64,000 nucleotides of DNA from Bombus terrestris (Eukaryota; Arthropoda; Insecta; Hymenoptera; Apidae): contig NC_063277.1 in the NCBI RefSeq assembly GCF_910591885.1, positions 13,144,001 through 13,208,000 of the forward strand, given 5' to 3'. The notes under the pieces were generated by a model. The model did not search any database. It was not told where the DNA came from and saw only the letters and a program-made list of their open reading frames with translations. Below are positions 36,001 to 51,000 of the stretch, one piece after another (position 1 is the stretch's first letter; every line of letters begins with the position of its first letter). The position numbers and the translations under genes were made by a program.

Positions 36001-39000
36001 CAAAACACCGTTGAATTCGATGGGAACGAGGAATCGACGAATCAGGTGAATGAGATTAGGCGGTTTGCGGGAGATTACGGTGGATCATGGGAAGGCATGT
36101 GGAGAATATTTTGGGTTAAGCGTCGTTCAACTTCGACCCGGTATGCTATATGCTGGAAACTAGACGTTCTGTGATTAATCGTCCAATTAAAGAAAATATA
36201 TCTGCTTTGTATTAGAACTTTTAGTTTAACAGTGAAACATTCTTATCGCAACAAGTATAGCTTACATATATCGGAGATATAACATCGTTCTTATGCATTG
36301 TAAAGTAATGGGAGTAAACACAGAGTGCATCTATAGCTATTTTATTCTCCTGGCGTCATTAACATCGAGAACTTGGGAATGGAAGGTGGAAAAAATGCAT
36401 TAAACGGTTGGAAAACGGTTGAGGAGGGTGTTCGACGGGGGTGGAATTAATTTTCCTTTTCTCTGTCGGGTGGCGTACACGATTCGCGCCGTAGCTGCAA
36501 CCTCGAAATTGGCGCACGTCGGAAGTGGGTCGTAAAAAAATGCAGTGGAACTTTTGCAATGCTATCGTTCCGCCAACCGATCCTTCTCTTTTTCCCTGTA
36601 GCTCTCGCGGCCCGCCGAAAAACCAAAGAGCCGCCAACCGTGGAAATTAAACTCCGTGGCTTGCGTTGCGTTTACTGCTAACGAACAATTCTTTTTCTTC
36701 CTCCTTTTTTCTCCACCGTATTTCACGACTGAGGAGGAAGAAGGGAGCATTGTACTTGTTCGATTGACGATATTAATTTAATTTTAAACTTCGAAAAATC
36801 GTAATTCACGTCCTTCTTCGTCCTGGAAGCTGTATGTACAGCACGCGATCAATTCCTTCGGTTAACCGTGGATTTGACCTTTGAAATATTAAACTTCGTG
36901 GACGGCCATATTTCCAGAATATATCGGCGAAGGCTGATCCATGACGTTAGCGGGATTCCGTGGTATTAAAAATTTCGTGTGGAACGGAGTTTTCTGCGTT
37001 TGTTGCGAGGAATTGCCCGGAACAGCAGCCTCTCGGATCTAATTGCTCACTTGACATGGTTCTCGGTGAATGAAAAATTAGTTGCTGATGGTCTCCTCGC
37101 TACGAAGATCGTGGCGTGCTTGTCGAGGTCTGGAAGAAACGGCAAATCGGCTGGCTGTCTAATTTCGCGACGATTCGAAAGGACTATGTATAGGATGAAT
37201 GCATTTTGTGCACATCCGTTGTTACACTTTTAACGAAGCTGTTCCTAAAATCACGTTTAGTATCTCGAAGTCATCATTGATCCATCGTCAGAGATCTGTA
37301 CAAGCGCCCTAAAATTCAATTTGCGGTTACACCGACCTCGTATCGCGTTGTCTGTTCATCTTTCAATGGAACAACCAGCTCCGAATTGACTTGACGTCCA
37401 ACGAAAACTGGGTCTTACGCCATTTGCATTCAAGAATTTGATTGCTTCGTCTGAGAACTCGACCACCAGGAAACTTCGGCTCGTGTATCGCTTTCGTGAC
37501 AACTTGGTTTCTTTTAACGACTTTTATTCTACGATGTAGAGTATTCGTAGATCGTAAAAAATTGTTAATATCTCTGAATGTAGTTCTTGAACAGCCCTTT
37601 GTTTCTAACAACAAGAAATTCTACTGAGAGGATTAATTGCTCCGTTAAAGAGGCTCGACGAAACAAATTGATTCCGACGCCGGAAGAGCGAGATAAACCA
37701 CGTACCATCGTTGACCAAGGGCTTCTGTTCATAATTTTAATGTCGTTGAAGTGGTCTCTCTAATGGTCGCTGTTCTTCGTGCATACCACTGCTTTCAATT
37801 CATCTCGAACGCAGCTGTCGTTCAGTGCCGTGTCTGTCGAAAGAGAACCACCGTCGCTTAACCGAATCACACGTTTCTAACTTCGTTGATAGTTAAATGG
37901 CAACTCGGCTCGAAATATTCCGACCGATTGTGCTAGTTCTATGAAAATCGAAGGAATTACGAAGAGGGAACGTGTTGCCACAGCTAACGACTTATTGTTG
38001 CGTTTCCGGTGTCAATAACGTTCCCTAACTTCTTTTCAACCTCACGGACGAAACTCTCTCTTTCTCTCACCCTCTCTGTCTCTTTCTGTTCCTCTCTGAT
38101 CGCCATCCGGTTCTAGCATCTGGTCTTATAGTTGGCATTAAGTCGCTACATACATTAACAGATAAAACGGAATCGTCGTAAGTAAGTTCTACTTTAAAAA
38201 AAAAAACGTATTTCCAATGTCCTCGTTAGCTTTCCTTTTACTAGCGGCTCCTCTGTCGTCGATGCTTTCGTATTGAATACCAGGGGGATTTTGAAACGTT
38301 TGCCGCGTAAACACGGGACAATATCATCTGGAAATGGAGATTCGCTCTGGGAACATTATCATGCCCACTGAATCGCTCTTTCCCGTTTTTGCTATGGCAA
38401 TTCCGTCTATGTAATGCTCTCGGTTATATTTTCCTTTTGCTTTGCTGCTGCACCACGTTAAACAGCCGTTCAAATCTTTTATCGATTTTCTACGATGAAA
38501 CGATTCGATGTATAGATTCTATGATTGAATATAACGAAAACCGGATCGAGCTGATTATCAAGCATTGTTGAATATAAACAGTTTAGCGAGAAGTATTTGA
38601 GAAAAGGAAATATTCCAGTAAACTTCTCTTTTCCCGGAATCGATAACCCAGAAACCCGAATTATTTTTGTGTCTAAGCCTGAATTAGGTGGCTCGACTCG
38701 TGGAAACTGCCGTGCTATTTTTTCGCTTTTTCTGACTCCCCTTTTAACGGCTTAAACGATCGCTTTAGAATCTACAGGCCATTCTACTCTCAGTCGATCC
38801 TCTTAGATCTTAGAACCTTACAGAATATTTTTCTTTGATCGTAGAGTTCTAAAAGACGGAAGTATCGTATGCAAAGTTAATATTCCAAGAGACAGTATCT
38901 CGAGTTTCTACGCGACAAAACAATTGTACTCTGGCGTTCAGACGGGTGTCGTTGGTGAATGTGGCGTACAGGTCCGCGTAAAGTGCGGCGCACACGTCCG

Positions 39001-42000
39001 TCTATATCGATCGGCCTAAATATATCGAGGCGGATTATTAGCGAGAACCTATGCCACGCGGTCTAACTATGGCACGACCGCATTGTTCCACGGGGTTACA
39101 GAGTAAACGTGTCTCTCGTGGTCTTCTAAAATGAATCGATCGATCCGGCCCAAGACCCTCGCGCTCTCATCTATAGTTGTTTCTACCGATAACGTTGTTT
39201 ACCCGACGTTTAATCGCATTTACCAACCATTACAGGGTATACTTGCAAGAATATAATTTCTATCCTATAATAGGAAAGTTCCGAATACGTCAAGAGTTCG
39301 AGGCGCCCGCAAGTTTAAAAGTGGCCTAACTCGTCAATTTTTTATTTGCATCGTCGATACGTTATCGATAACCTGTTCGAAACATCGGGATGTAACATGC
39401 TCGGGCTTTTTATGGAAAACTACAGACATTCTCCCAACTATGTTTCACCACCTGACGCCAACAGTTTCCAACACAGAGTATTGGTACAACGTAATATCCT
39501 TTGAACAAAGAAACTTTAATATTTGCGATGCTGGCCTCGGTATTTCAACTGTTGTTTCGGGAAACTTTCCCCGCTGAATCTAACTTTACCATGTTTGATC
39601 GCGAGTGTCGATCTTGCTACGAGTTCTCATCATTTCGATCTTCCTTAGCGACGTTGAGAATCGTCCGCTTGAAAATTCTCACTCGTTACGCAAAAAAATA
39701 TCACTGATTGCAATTTACCGATTGTAGGACGCGCCTGCGTTCTACTCTTCGAACGGTCGTTTTCATTTGCAGCTATGTTGAATTCATTGCTGCACGAGCT
39801 GACGTACGTATATAATCTTTCCGTGCTGGTTGTGTGTTATCTCGGTAACCCTCTATAAATCATGCTTTGAAGGCATGTGCGCACTAGCTGCGGCTTTAAT
39901 GAGGAAGTGACTTCCAACGTGTCACTCTCCGTTATTTGTACACGACCAGGCGTCACGATGGCTTACTTAGACGTTTGCCCGCTCCTCCGCCTCTCTCTTC
40001 TGTTTCTCCAGCGTGCACCAAAATTATTGCGCTACAACCAACTGAATGCTTCGCGTTTCTGTTCGAATCATGAACATATATATGATTCTAACTATACATA
40101 ACAACATATATCTACCATTTAAAATAAGGGACAGAATATATTGTATCATAGAATTTGTATGTTCTTCTTAGTTCTTCAAGTTCGTGTTTAAATTTGCAAG
40201 AGAAGAATTGTTTCAAGATCGAAATCTAAAATTAAAAAAAAATATAAGAATGTACGATGGCATAATAGATGGGTATATTTAGAAGCTTCAATCTATTCTC
40301 GATTACCAACTATTTTCACAGACAGTACGACGAAAGGATAGGTACGACTAAAACGGCGCTACGACGATAAGGCGAATTAATCCTCGATATCGATTCCGTA
40401 ATCTATGTCAGATTACTTAATGGGATGACCCCCGCGGCTATTTCCGTGTATGTCAGCTATCGAAGTTCATCAGACATAAGCACACATGTTTAAAAAATCG
40501 ATGTGCTGTTGCGATCTATACACGCAAGGACTGGTGTATTTTTTCCTCTCTCTTCTTTTTTCAAACATCGAAGTCGATTTAGAAACGATGTAAATGCATC
40601 GGGCTTAATGCTTGACAACATGCCAGCAGTCTGATAACAAACGTTGCCATCGTTTTTCGATCCATTAAAAATTCTATATGTCGTCTTGGAGTGTTTTAAG
40701 CCTTAAAAACTGTTGCAAATTTCACGCTCGTTTATTCTGAAAATTATCCTACGTGTCCCGTTTCGATTATTTCCCTTCCTTTTCTTTCCTCTCTTCGTTT
40801 TTTCTTTTGGCAAACGCTAGACAAAACGAAGGACCAACATGTGGCGCGATAAGATAGACGCAGCTGAAACTTTTTCATCGTTCGCCAGGCTGCGACAGCT
40901 TTTGCGAGATTCATGAGTTAGGTTTTTTCCAATAACGCGAACCGTGTGCAATTCCATCGACAGGGGAACGAGGTTATTTCTGCTTCGGCGCGAAGCTTTT
41001 TTGGTTATTATAGCCGCGTCGAATGATTTCGACTTTTAAACGCCACTCGATCGATCCACGAAGAGAGACATCCGTTTACACGCTTTCGGTAAAATCGTAG
41101 AAAATATCCTACGATAACGTTCTGCAAAATAAATATTATATTGCCATTGATATACACGGTGATACAAAGTATACGATGGCAAATATTAAAAACATACAGA
41201 CACAAAAAAACATATATCCAAAGAGGAGAAAATGTTGTAAACCAAACTGATCAGTGAAAAAATATTAGGAAACTCTCGTGTTAAATGTTAACGTTGAACA
41301 TCTTCGATCGAACCAGTGAACCACGTGATCACAAGATCGAATCGGATCCTTTTGCTTCTCCTGATAATTTTTATTCAGATATCGAAAACTAGAGTCATGG
41401 CGCTTCTGCGACGTTCTGTTTCCAGTATAAATCACCGAGCATTCTTCGACCAGCGAATGCACTCGTTCGGTCGAAAACACGATACCGAAACGTACACGGG
41501 ATATCGGACTTCTCGCGATAAGAAGGATCGACGAGTATCGTCGATCTGCACGAACGTCGACCGATTTTTGCTCGTACAGCCACGATCCGCCGGTCAGATA
41601 CGGTTCCAGCAAGACCATTTTCCAACGGCTAACATAATTACCGTTGCCACGCGTGATGCATGACTACCATTTCTCGGGTGTAGCCGCGAAACGACGATTC
41701 AGTCTCGCCGGTCGACTCGCAGGATCGAAAGATAAAACGAACCATCGGTGCGTGCTTGTTCCTCGTTTATTTCCTGCACCAGTTGCGAAAGGATTGATTT
41801 TATTTTAGTTTTATTTCATCCGGAAGATTGTCAACATGGCATACATAGCGTTGCAACATATAAATTGCGTTAATCGTCCACAATTAATTTAATGCATTGT
41901 ACTAAATGTAATTATACTTCAAGCTTAAAACGAAATGTTTAATCACGTTACTTTTCCATAGTCCATTATAATTTGAATTTATTTAACGAATATAGTAAAA

Positions 42001-45000
42001 AGTGATTACTTGAAATAAGTACTTTTTAACTTTAGCCAGTCGCGTGTATCGAGACTTGGGTGCAAAATAAGAAGACGAAAGAAAAAGAGAGAGAGAGAGA
42101 GAGAGAGAGAGGAAGAGATGCTGATGACGGAGCAGAAGCAGAGGCGTTATCGAGCGACAGGAACTCACCCCTACCAACTTCCACTCTCTCTCTCTCTCTC
42201 TCTTTCTTCCTCTCTCTACCGCTCTCTCTCTCTAGTTTTCATTCCCCCGTTTTCCGTCGTCGTTTCTCTCGTGCTCACTTTCGACTCTCTTCCTGCTTTT
42301 CTCACGTTTGTTCTCTTTCATTTTCCTTCTTCCAAACTCACTACTAATCCACCGTGTTTCCAACCTTTCTGTTTCATTCTTTGTCCTTTCTTCTCCGTTC
42401 ATCTTTTTTCCCCCGAACCGTAGTATCGCCCCCAACACCTTATCTGTGTTTTTTCCTGTCTTTTCTGGTTACTATATCTCTATTCTCTCTAACCCTCTGT
42501 TCTTCTTGCTTTCTCGCTCCTTCGTTCCTCTCTCACTCGCTCGCCTTATGTATTCCCCCTTTTCATTTTTCTTTCTTACCCAGACGTTTCCGGTCTTTCT
42601 CGTTCTCTTTCCGCATTTCTACGTGACCCTATTTCTATCCCCTTCTTGCCAACAACCTCTTTTCCTTTGTCATTGGCTTCACGAACCTCCCCATCTCCTC
42701 GTCTCATCGGTTTTTACCTCCGTCCTACTGATCCCCATCGCGTCTGTCTCATCAAATACGTGTACTACGACTTCCAGGGGTTGCATTCGTTTCTTGAATC
42801 ACTTGGACGCCGTATGGAATTTTCTCTCTAGCTGGCGGAAAAATCGAACGTAGTTACCTTTTTTCGAGGTCGTGGCATACCACTGTCCCGTTTTCTCTAC
42901 CGAGGAATTCATTCGTTAGATCGACCAAACCTTACATCCTCGTTAAGCTTTACCGAATCGAAATAGTTTGACGCCCCGAGGTATCGTGTAATTTCCTGCT
43001 TGCGAGCAACCAGGTGTTTGGTCCACGTTAGATGGAACCGAAATGGAGCGCTGATCAATCGTTCATCGTAAAACCAACAGTGTCTACTTCTACGTAAGAA
43101 ACATTCGAGCAATGAAATATTTTAAAAAACGATGGACTTGTTGAATCGCTGCGTGATCAAGATGTTAACCGTGTAAAAATAAGTTCAAGGAAGATTAACT
43201 ACTTAGAGTCGGAGGAACGGAGTAGTACTTAAGTCATCGAATAGGTGGGTCGTTTCGAGGGCGGAGTTAATCTGCGCGCCGATCTAATCTAACTAAACTA
43301 AATGGAATTAAACGAGACGAAGCTACGTTAGACACAAGTAACGAGCCGCTCGAAATAATTGTCTTTCGCGATTACCGAAGCCATCCGTGCGTCGTGAACA
43401 CGTCCCACGTACTTGACACGCGTTTTGTCTTCTTTGCCTTCATTTTCAAACGAAACGAGTGACTTAATTCGTCGCTTAACACATCCCAACTGATTATTTC
43501 GTTGTAATCTTGCGTTACTCTAACGTTTCTAACTGCCCGAAAGCCTCAGTTCTGGACTATTCGATTTCCATCCAGGGTTCCAATTTTCCATCAAAAGAAC
43601 ACGTAGATCCGAACGTGAATGAAGTCGAAACTTCATGGACCCTGGGACAAAACGCGCCAAACAAGATCAGGCAAACTAGTCCGAAACTACCTTTCATTGC
43701 ACCATGTCTCGCCATGTCTGACGAAGTCACGATTTACAGACGTCTTAATTGCTCGAAGTTGGTCGAGGAACGCCTGTTGAGAAACGACCCGAACCACGGA
43801 AGTGTTTCGTTGTTCCATCCGTCTTTGCTTGCTGGAAAACCAGGTAGGGTCGTTTAAACCGAAACGGATTTCAGGATACGCGAACGACAAAGGCACTCAC
43901 GGTCGATCGATAACAACCCCGTTGACTTGGACAAAGGGAGGGAGGTCGAGGGGTATTGGCGAGTTACAGAGGGAAGCAGAGACACTTTGATGGAAGACTT
44001 TTTCACGGCAGAACGGGTCGCGGTCGTCTAAGGCAAGGCTTGCCCCAGTGGATCGTTAAAAGCCCCGTTAGGAGAAGTTTCTCAAACTTTTGTAACTTGA
44101 AACTCCCTACTATCTATATTCGATTTTTTTTTCTTTTTTTATGAATGGATATCAGTTTCCCTTGTCCATCGCTACGCTCCGTGATATTTTCTTCGGTTCA
44201 GTAGACTTATCTGAAACCGCATGTTTTTGAAATTTAAAATACTACAGTTGATTGCTGGGTTCTTCGTTTATTTTTACTTCAGCTACTTCTAAGAGATAGC
44301 TCTTTGTCATTTATACTTCCGGATATCTTTTTAATCAATTTAATTAATTAAGAAAGCACTAGATTATTCTGTCACAGGTTTGATATTGTTTGATATCGAT
44401 CGTATTACGTTGACAGATAATTTTCAAGTATAATGTTAACAGTATCGGGTATCGTTAATTAGGTAATGATAATGTGCGCTCTGTTTTAGTTTTTCACGCG
44501 AGAGGTACTCACTAGCCAGCTTCCATGGAAATTAAGCGACATTCGACACGAACCGGAATCTTTTCAGTTTGATAAAACTTGGTTAGCACTGTAAAATTGG
44601 CGAAATCTGAACAAAGAAGCTCTCTCTTCTTGATTTTTCTTTAATCTTTTGCTGGGAGTGATTCATAGACTCGTCGAGCCGTGTAGAACCCGATATTACA
44701 ACGCAAACGTAGAAACCACTCTCTGGTTTCTTGGGGTCGTCGTACCATAGATCGATCTTCCGGCGAGAAACGAGGTTTGCCAAGCGAGGTTGGAGTAAAG
44801 GCAGTTTCGTCTGGCACGAAACGTTGATCGTTTCTTTCGTAACGTGGTTATCTTGCTGTTGTGACCGGTTCACGATCTCTCGACGCCTTAAGAGATCGAA
44901 TACAGCTGAGCTTTCACAGGCAGAAACCACGAACGACTGAAAATCCGAAAATTCTACTCGAGATGTCTCGCGCGCGTCTTTCAGTGACCACTTTACGCTT

Positions 45001-48000
45001 CTTTAAGCATCGAGTTTTCAGATTCATGTTACCTTTTAACTGGGACTCTAGGAAGGGAAAGACTGAAGAGACAGGGAGATTATTTTTATCATAAGCTTGG
45101 CACAATGGCGAGAATTATGGTTTTATTCACGTGAACGTATACATAACTTATGTCAGGTTTCATCCCTTCTCTCTATATCTATGCATTGATTTTTCCCCGC
45201 TGACCCCATAAAAACTTTTCCCTCGAAGCATCTTTATTGGCCATTTGTAACGGAACCATGCAACCGTTGAAGCCATCACTCTCCAGCTCTCCAAATCACA
45301 CAGTAAGTCACAAGCAATTTTAATTTCTTATTTCGTAAATCACATACTTTCCTTTCTCATAAAACCTTCTTCCGATAAATGTTACTTTTTATTTACGTGT
45401 CATTAAATTTTACATGCTGTTATATCAAAGTCTACTTTCGTCTCAGTAGCATCGATAACCTTCCCCTCAAAATCGATTAACGTCGCAACGTGTATCGAAA
45501 TTCTAATTCAACGATCGTATTCGTAAATTTATCGTCGAAGTAGAAGATAAGTTCGTCGTCTTATCTTTGGGTGAAAGATCCGAATCGGTCCTAGGATGTC
45601 GCTAATGCCGGTATCAGTATCATAATGGCCGGTTTAAATGGAGCACGGTGACCCACATACGAATTCGGAATGGGGTCAGAGAAAATCGTGGGATTTAGGT
45701 CAGGGGAATTTACATCGTCGGGACCCGTGCAGTTTTACGTTGTCCTTCGTGTTTGACGTCATCGATTTCTACACGCGTCACCCGTTGCATCGTGGGAATT
45801 TTATTGTTACGAGGGAAAAACGAGAAAAGGAAAAGAACGAGTCCACAATGCGAAAAATAAGGTGGAGCTTCATTGAACGCTTTGTTCGAGACGAATCACG
45901 ACAGGATGTTTGAATAATCTACGATAGTAGCGGAAGAATAGGAGCTGAACTTAGACAGAGGCTCGATTTGATTTATCATTTATTTACCATCGAACGATCG
46001 ATCGATACGAGACCTTTCTACTTTTATTCGATGTCACTTATCGTTCTATGATACTTTGTTCCTCTTTCGATCGTTCCAACCTTCTTCAAAGTTTCTAAAA
46101 AAAAAAAAAAGAAAAAATTGTTATGCGACAGTAAAGTACGAATAAACTCCACTTTAGCTTGATTTATTTCGCAAAAAGTTCGCGTTCCGCGCGAAAGTTC
46201 CCGGAGAGACATATCGATCGTGTCTTATCGTGTTTTATGAACACGAAAAAAAGGTTACAGGTTACTGGCTTAGTCTTGGTAACTTTGTTATTTAACAATT
46301 ATGATAACCTAAACATATTACGCCGTTAGCTGGTCCGCGCATATACGGCTTGCATATCTAATCCCATGCTATTTACGATGACAGAGGCATTAAAAAAGAA
46401 AGATGAAAAATATTTAAGCGACATGCACGAGGTAACGGGAGCCCGGAAGAGATCGATCTATCGTGCAACGACCCCCTCGGAAAAATCAAAGAGTTGCCTG
46501 TGTAACTTTGTTTCTTGGTAAAAGCACGCCACATTTTGCGACCTATTTCGTGTTCCCTTCTCGGAAAGCTCATTATCGCATGTTCATGGAAGATTCTCCC
46601 AGAAGCTTCTTTCTTGCCCGTTTATTTTATTATTACGATAAAAATTTATGACAAAACAACACCGATAAGAACGTTTTAATTAAAGTCATAAACATTTTGA
46701 AGATTTTCTTAACACTTCTCTCCCGTTCCTTTTTTTAATACGACATTTAGTTGCTGAATTATGAACCAATCGTTTCTATGAAAAATCGATAAAAGACTCA
46801 TTAGCAGATTGCACGTGTTTAGATATTTATGGGTTTAAAGACACATGAACGTACAGAATGCACGCAACATGCAAGAATACATAAAATATGAGAAAGTAAA
46901 CTGGTTGTAATATTTAACAAGCGAAGCAATTTCCCATTTAGGTTCAATCTAATCGGTTTAATAAATGATCAAAGCTATTCGTGAAACGATAGCAATCAAA
47001 GCATTTATCATATCTTATATAACGATATTTTCTTCGTGAGAAGCAAAGAACAAAGTCGATTGAACAACTTCGCAAACTTTAATTATAACTACCAACTACT
47101 CTAATATCAGTCTATTACATACCGAACCCGATATAGCTACAGGCCTATCGATGAAATCGATTTGGAATGGAAGGTTTGAAGCAGGAAATGATTAATTGAC
47201 TCAACTATTTAGCGACGAACGAAGTTCTCTTCATGCATGTTATACCTAACGTTGTTTCGATTTTGACGATCTCTAATCAAATATTGTTTACGATTGCCTC
47301 CTCCTAGCAAACGAGAAAGTAAAAATATATTCGTAGTTACGAGTATGAAATTGCAGAAAGTTATCTTCCACTCCTACCAAGTGCATTCAAGAAATATTAC
47401 AAGAGTCTTCTGCGAAATTAAAAACAAAAGGGACCTTTCTTGCCGCTGTCATAACTTCTCAGACGCTGTAGGACGCTATTATTCGAAGAAGAGGATCGTT
47501 TTGCCAGGTGGTCGGTGTCCATTAAGTCGCCAAGACCGTGGACGACCGGTTGTTTTCACGACGAGGGTTACACGCGGCGTAAGAAGAAACGCCATCGTGA
47601 GATAGGATTTACGCGATCGTTAATAGGATCTCGTCTTAAGAGGGGCTTCGTTTAAACTTTAAAACCCCGCTTCATCTTTGTTCCTCCGTCGGTCGTTGCG
47701 CGTTCGATAGCCAGCGTAAACTGTGTCGATGGACGATACCGATCGCACCCCCGAGAGAAAGAGAGAGATCGGGTTCCCTGCGCGTCGAGGGTTAATCGAG
47801 GGCTAATCGTTTCGAAACCAGAACACGCGACACCATGTACACACCGACACCCCTAGCGATCGTAACAACCTGGAGAGTTGTGGCGGGTTGTATGTTCCTT
47901 GCATTCCCTTGGAAACGCATTTCGATTACAGAACAGCCCGTTGAAATTCGATTTCCATGTGTCTCATTCGTTGCTACCCGATCTCAACGAGGCTGCAAGA

Positions 48001-51000
48001 TGTGGGAATTCACAGGATCGAGTTCTAATAAAAATACCGAACCTACACGTGTCTAGGGAACATGGCTTCGTTGAATGGAACTGAAATTATTAAGGAGGAT
48101 GAGAACGTTGTTGTTAATCTTGCTGCGTTCTTTTGGATTCATCTTCGGGTGAGTTTTGATCAACGGTGATGCTACGAAAGATCTTAAGTTCGAACGAAAT
48201 ATGCATAAATTCCGATTGGCACGCACGATCTCTCGTTTCGATTTTATGTTAAACGTGTTCTTGAAACGAAACGTTGAAACAAAACGTAAGGATTTCGCGG
48301 CAGAGTTAAACGTTAATTTCAGGCTTCGGCTGGTACTCTCTTTAAATTACTCGCTGTGAATGTATTAATAAGAATATCAATCTTAGTTAGCATGTCTAAG
48401 ATGAAATTCTAATTAGAAGGAAATTAGAGGTGGAATAAAGAAGTAAAGGCAAACACTTATAGAATAGAGAGATCGGGACAATTTGTGGCAAGTAGGGTAG
48501 GATTGAAAAGGGGAATTCGGCCATGGCTTGGTGGATTAATTTCGTTATGGGGGCAGCTGACGTCACAGGATGGAGGGGAGCTCTCTCGACCTCTACAGCC
48601 TCTATGGCACGTTGTCGTTGCTTGTTCGTACGCGAAATCAGGTCGATCGTCGCTATTGAGCGGGCACCGCTTCCGGTCGAGCATCGTCTCTGTCGTAACG
48701 ACGACGAGGCGCGAGGTTTGTTAACGCGTTGTCATCCAACGCATAGAAATAAACGACACACAATGCTAAAAAATAAAATTACCATTTGCGTATGCTTTTG
48801 ATCGTCGCCTTCGAAACCATATTATTCCCTATAATTTGATTTATATTCTTCCTACGCGAAATTATAAATTTTATCAAATTGCTAATTATCTCATTAGCTT
48901 TCACTGAGTTCTAAGAATTATCGCTGTCATAAATTACATACGTCTAGACTTAATTACGAAAGTTGCTCAGTTAGGGGCTCGATGAAGAGAGCGAGAATAT
49001 TTTACTCCGCCAAACGGCAGTTCGTTGTTCTTGTATGAAATATACGCCGAAACATGCTGCTTCTAATCATCCGGTCTGCGGCAACGTTTTTTTTTTTTCG
49101 TCAGTTTGTTTCCTTTGTCGCACTAGCGTCGCGTTGTCGTCATTAACGATGCCTAACGAGCTTGACGAAGGCCTTGGAAGAATATTCAGGAAAACAGAGT
49201 CGAGTGGGAAATTCAAGCAGCAGAAAGCGACGTCGAAGAAATTCGAAAGACAAGAGATAAGATGTAAAGTGAAAGAGGAACAGGGGATGGGAGTATAATA
49301 GAAATACTGAAATTTGGCAAAGAGAAGCAACCGGCTGGCTTATAGTACAGACCGTGTATATGTTAATTAAAGGAAATAGGGAAAATTTTAATGCAACGTC
49401 TGTAAATAGATGGAAAGTCCATAACAACCTTCTAAGAAGCGATACAAAGCTTTAAGAAGAGTGCTCTTTCTACTGGAAGGATAACAAAAAAAATGATAAA
49501 ATTCAAAAACTGGCAAAGGAATACACAGCTCAAAGAAGATGAATAAAGGAGAACGTGAAGAAGGGTCAAAGTAATTCGGTCGAAGATTCAGAAAGACGGG
49601 ACGGGAAATGGAGAAGGAAAGATGCCGGAAAAGCGATGCGAGTCTAAAGAGAACGTGCAGGACGATCGAACTTTCGCTGGAAATATTGACTTTGGTCGAG
49701 CGTTTCGCACGTTCTCGGAGGAAACTCTTTCCAGACACCGATTTCTCTTTTTCAACGTGTAATCGGTCTTGCCGTTTCGTCCGACTCTCTGTTGACGACA
49801 ACCTAGTCTCGTAGCCTTCCTTTCGAGCAAACAGACCGAATCCCTCTTCGATATCATCGAGCATCGTGATAAGTACTCCAAAAGAGAATCAGACAGCACT
49901 CGAGATTCGCTAGACGAAATGTTTCGCGGATAAAGTATTTTACGTGTCTGCTTCGTTGAGTAGAACGTGATTTTTAGGTAATTAAAAATTGCCAGGAAAA
50001 TGAAAAATATTTATATACGTTGTTCCCTGTTTCCAGATTTTGTTGTATTTCAATTTCATCATATTTTAATATTTGCAGAGAACTCAAGTATTTATATAAA
50101 GAGGAATATTGAAAACACTTTCCTGGAAAGAGTGACAAAGTGCTCCCTTGTGTCGAGCTTCTATCGATCCGCTTATCAGTTTCATGCTCGAAGTAGTTTC
50201 GCGTAGCTCGAATATGCAATTATCCAAGTATACACGTTCAAACGCCAAGTGGCTTGAAACTATTGACTTTTATATCATTCCATATAAAACGTAAGAAAAT
50301 AACAGGCGAAACAAAGAAACTCTGCTTTTTAATTTCAACTCTCCCAACTGGAAATTGCCCTGTAGTACACACAAGTACCTGTATGTAATGTGACTTTTTA
50401 TTAACGCAATTAGCCGAGCTCAGCGTACGATCTCGTTTTAAAAAATTCATTTATTTTCTGTTACAGAAACAAAGTATGATGGTTCGACAACTGGAAGAGG
50501 AGCTGAGAATGCGGATGCGAGGGCCAAGCGTCGAGATGCAGCAGCAAATGGAAGTTTTGTACAACGAGAACGAGCATCTGACGCGAGAGATCGCCATACT
50601 TCGTGACACGATCAAGGTAAGTGGTTTATCCACTTTAAAAAAAAAAAAAAAAAAAAAAAAAACAAGAACGAGGATTTTTCAACCTCGAACTTTACATTTT
50701 CCGACGCACCAAAGGGGAATGTTATCAATCCTTCTCGCTCCAGTTCTTACGCTTATCGCGACACGAGTGACATAATAAAAAAAACGAAATATCAGGTCGA
50801 TTTTATTAGGTCGTAACATACAAAATGTCCGTCTGCTTGCACTCAAAGGAATATGATTTTACTTCTCATTGAAGTAAATTTATTAATGAAAGCATAGTTT
50901 CATAGCAATCGATACATTTTCCTCGTTAAGCTGCAAAGTCTCTAATACTATTTTCCGACAATATTTTTATTTTAGATTTTAGAAAGTAAAAATGTTGCAG

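Larger units (their letters stand above)
33805..50466 (+). other. Bruchpilot coding intron 1 (about 16.7 kb)
   Basis: Donor CAG|GTCAGT at 33804/33805, acceptor TCTGTTACAG ending at 50466. No nested gene is supported: open frames here are up to about 180 codons, but the longest come from a pyrimidine-rich stretch and none is recognisable. The intron contains GA/CT tracts and a pyrimidine-rich region (42080-42860), two perfect CRE octamers (45754, 48558), an AT repeat near 35139 and otherwise unremarkable AT-rich DNA. Its size suggests room for neuronal enhancers and alternative first exons (inference). Confidence 0.85.

Noticed and set aside
42308..42853. 181-codon frame in bruchpilot intron 1
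   Set aside because: Arises from pyrimidine-rich DNA without stops; the product is Ser/Phe/Leu/Pro low complexity.
43510..43857. 115-codon plus-strand frame in bruchpilot intron 1
   Set aside because: No recognisable motif, no splice or promoter context, and length within chance for this amount of sequence.
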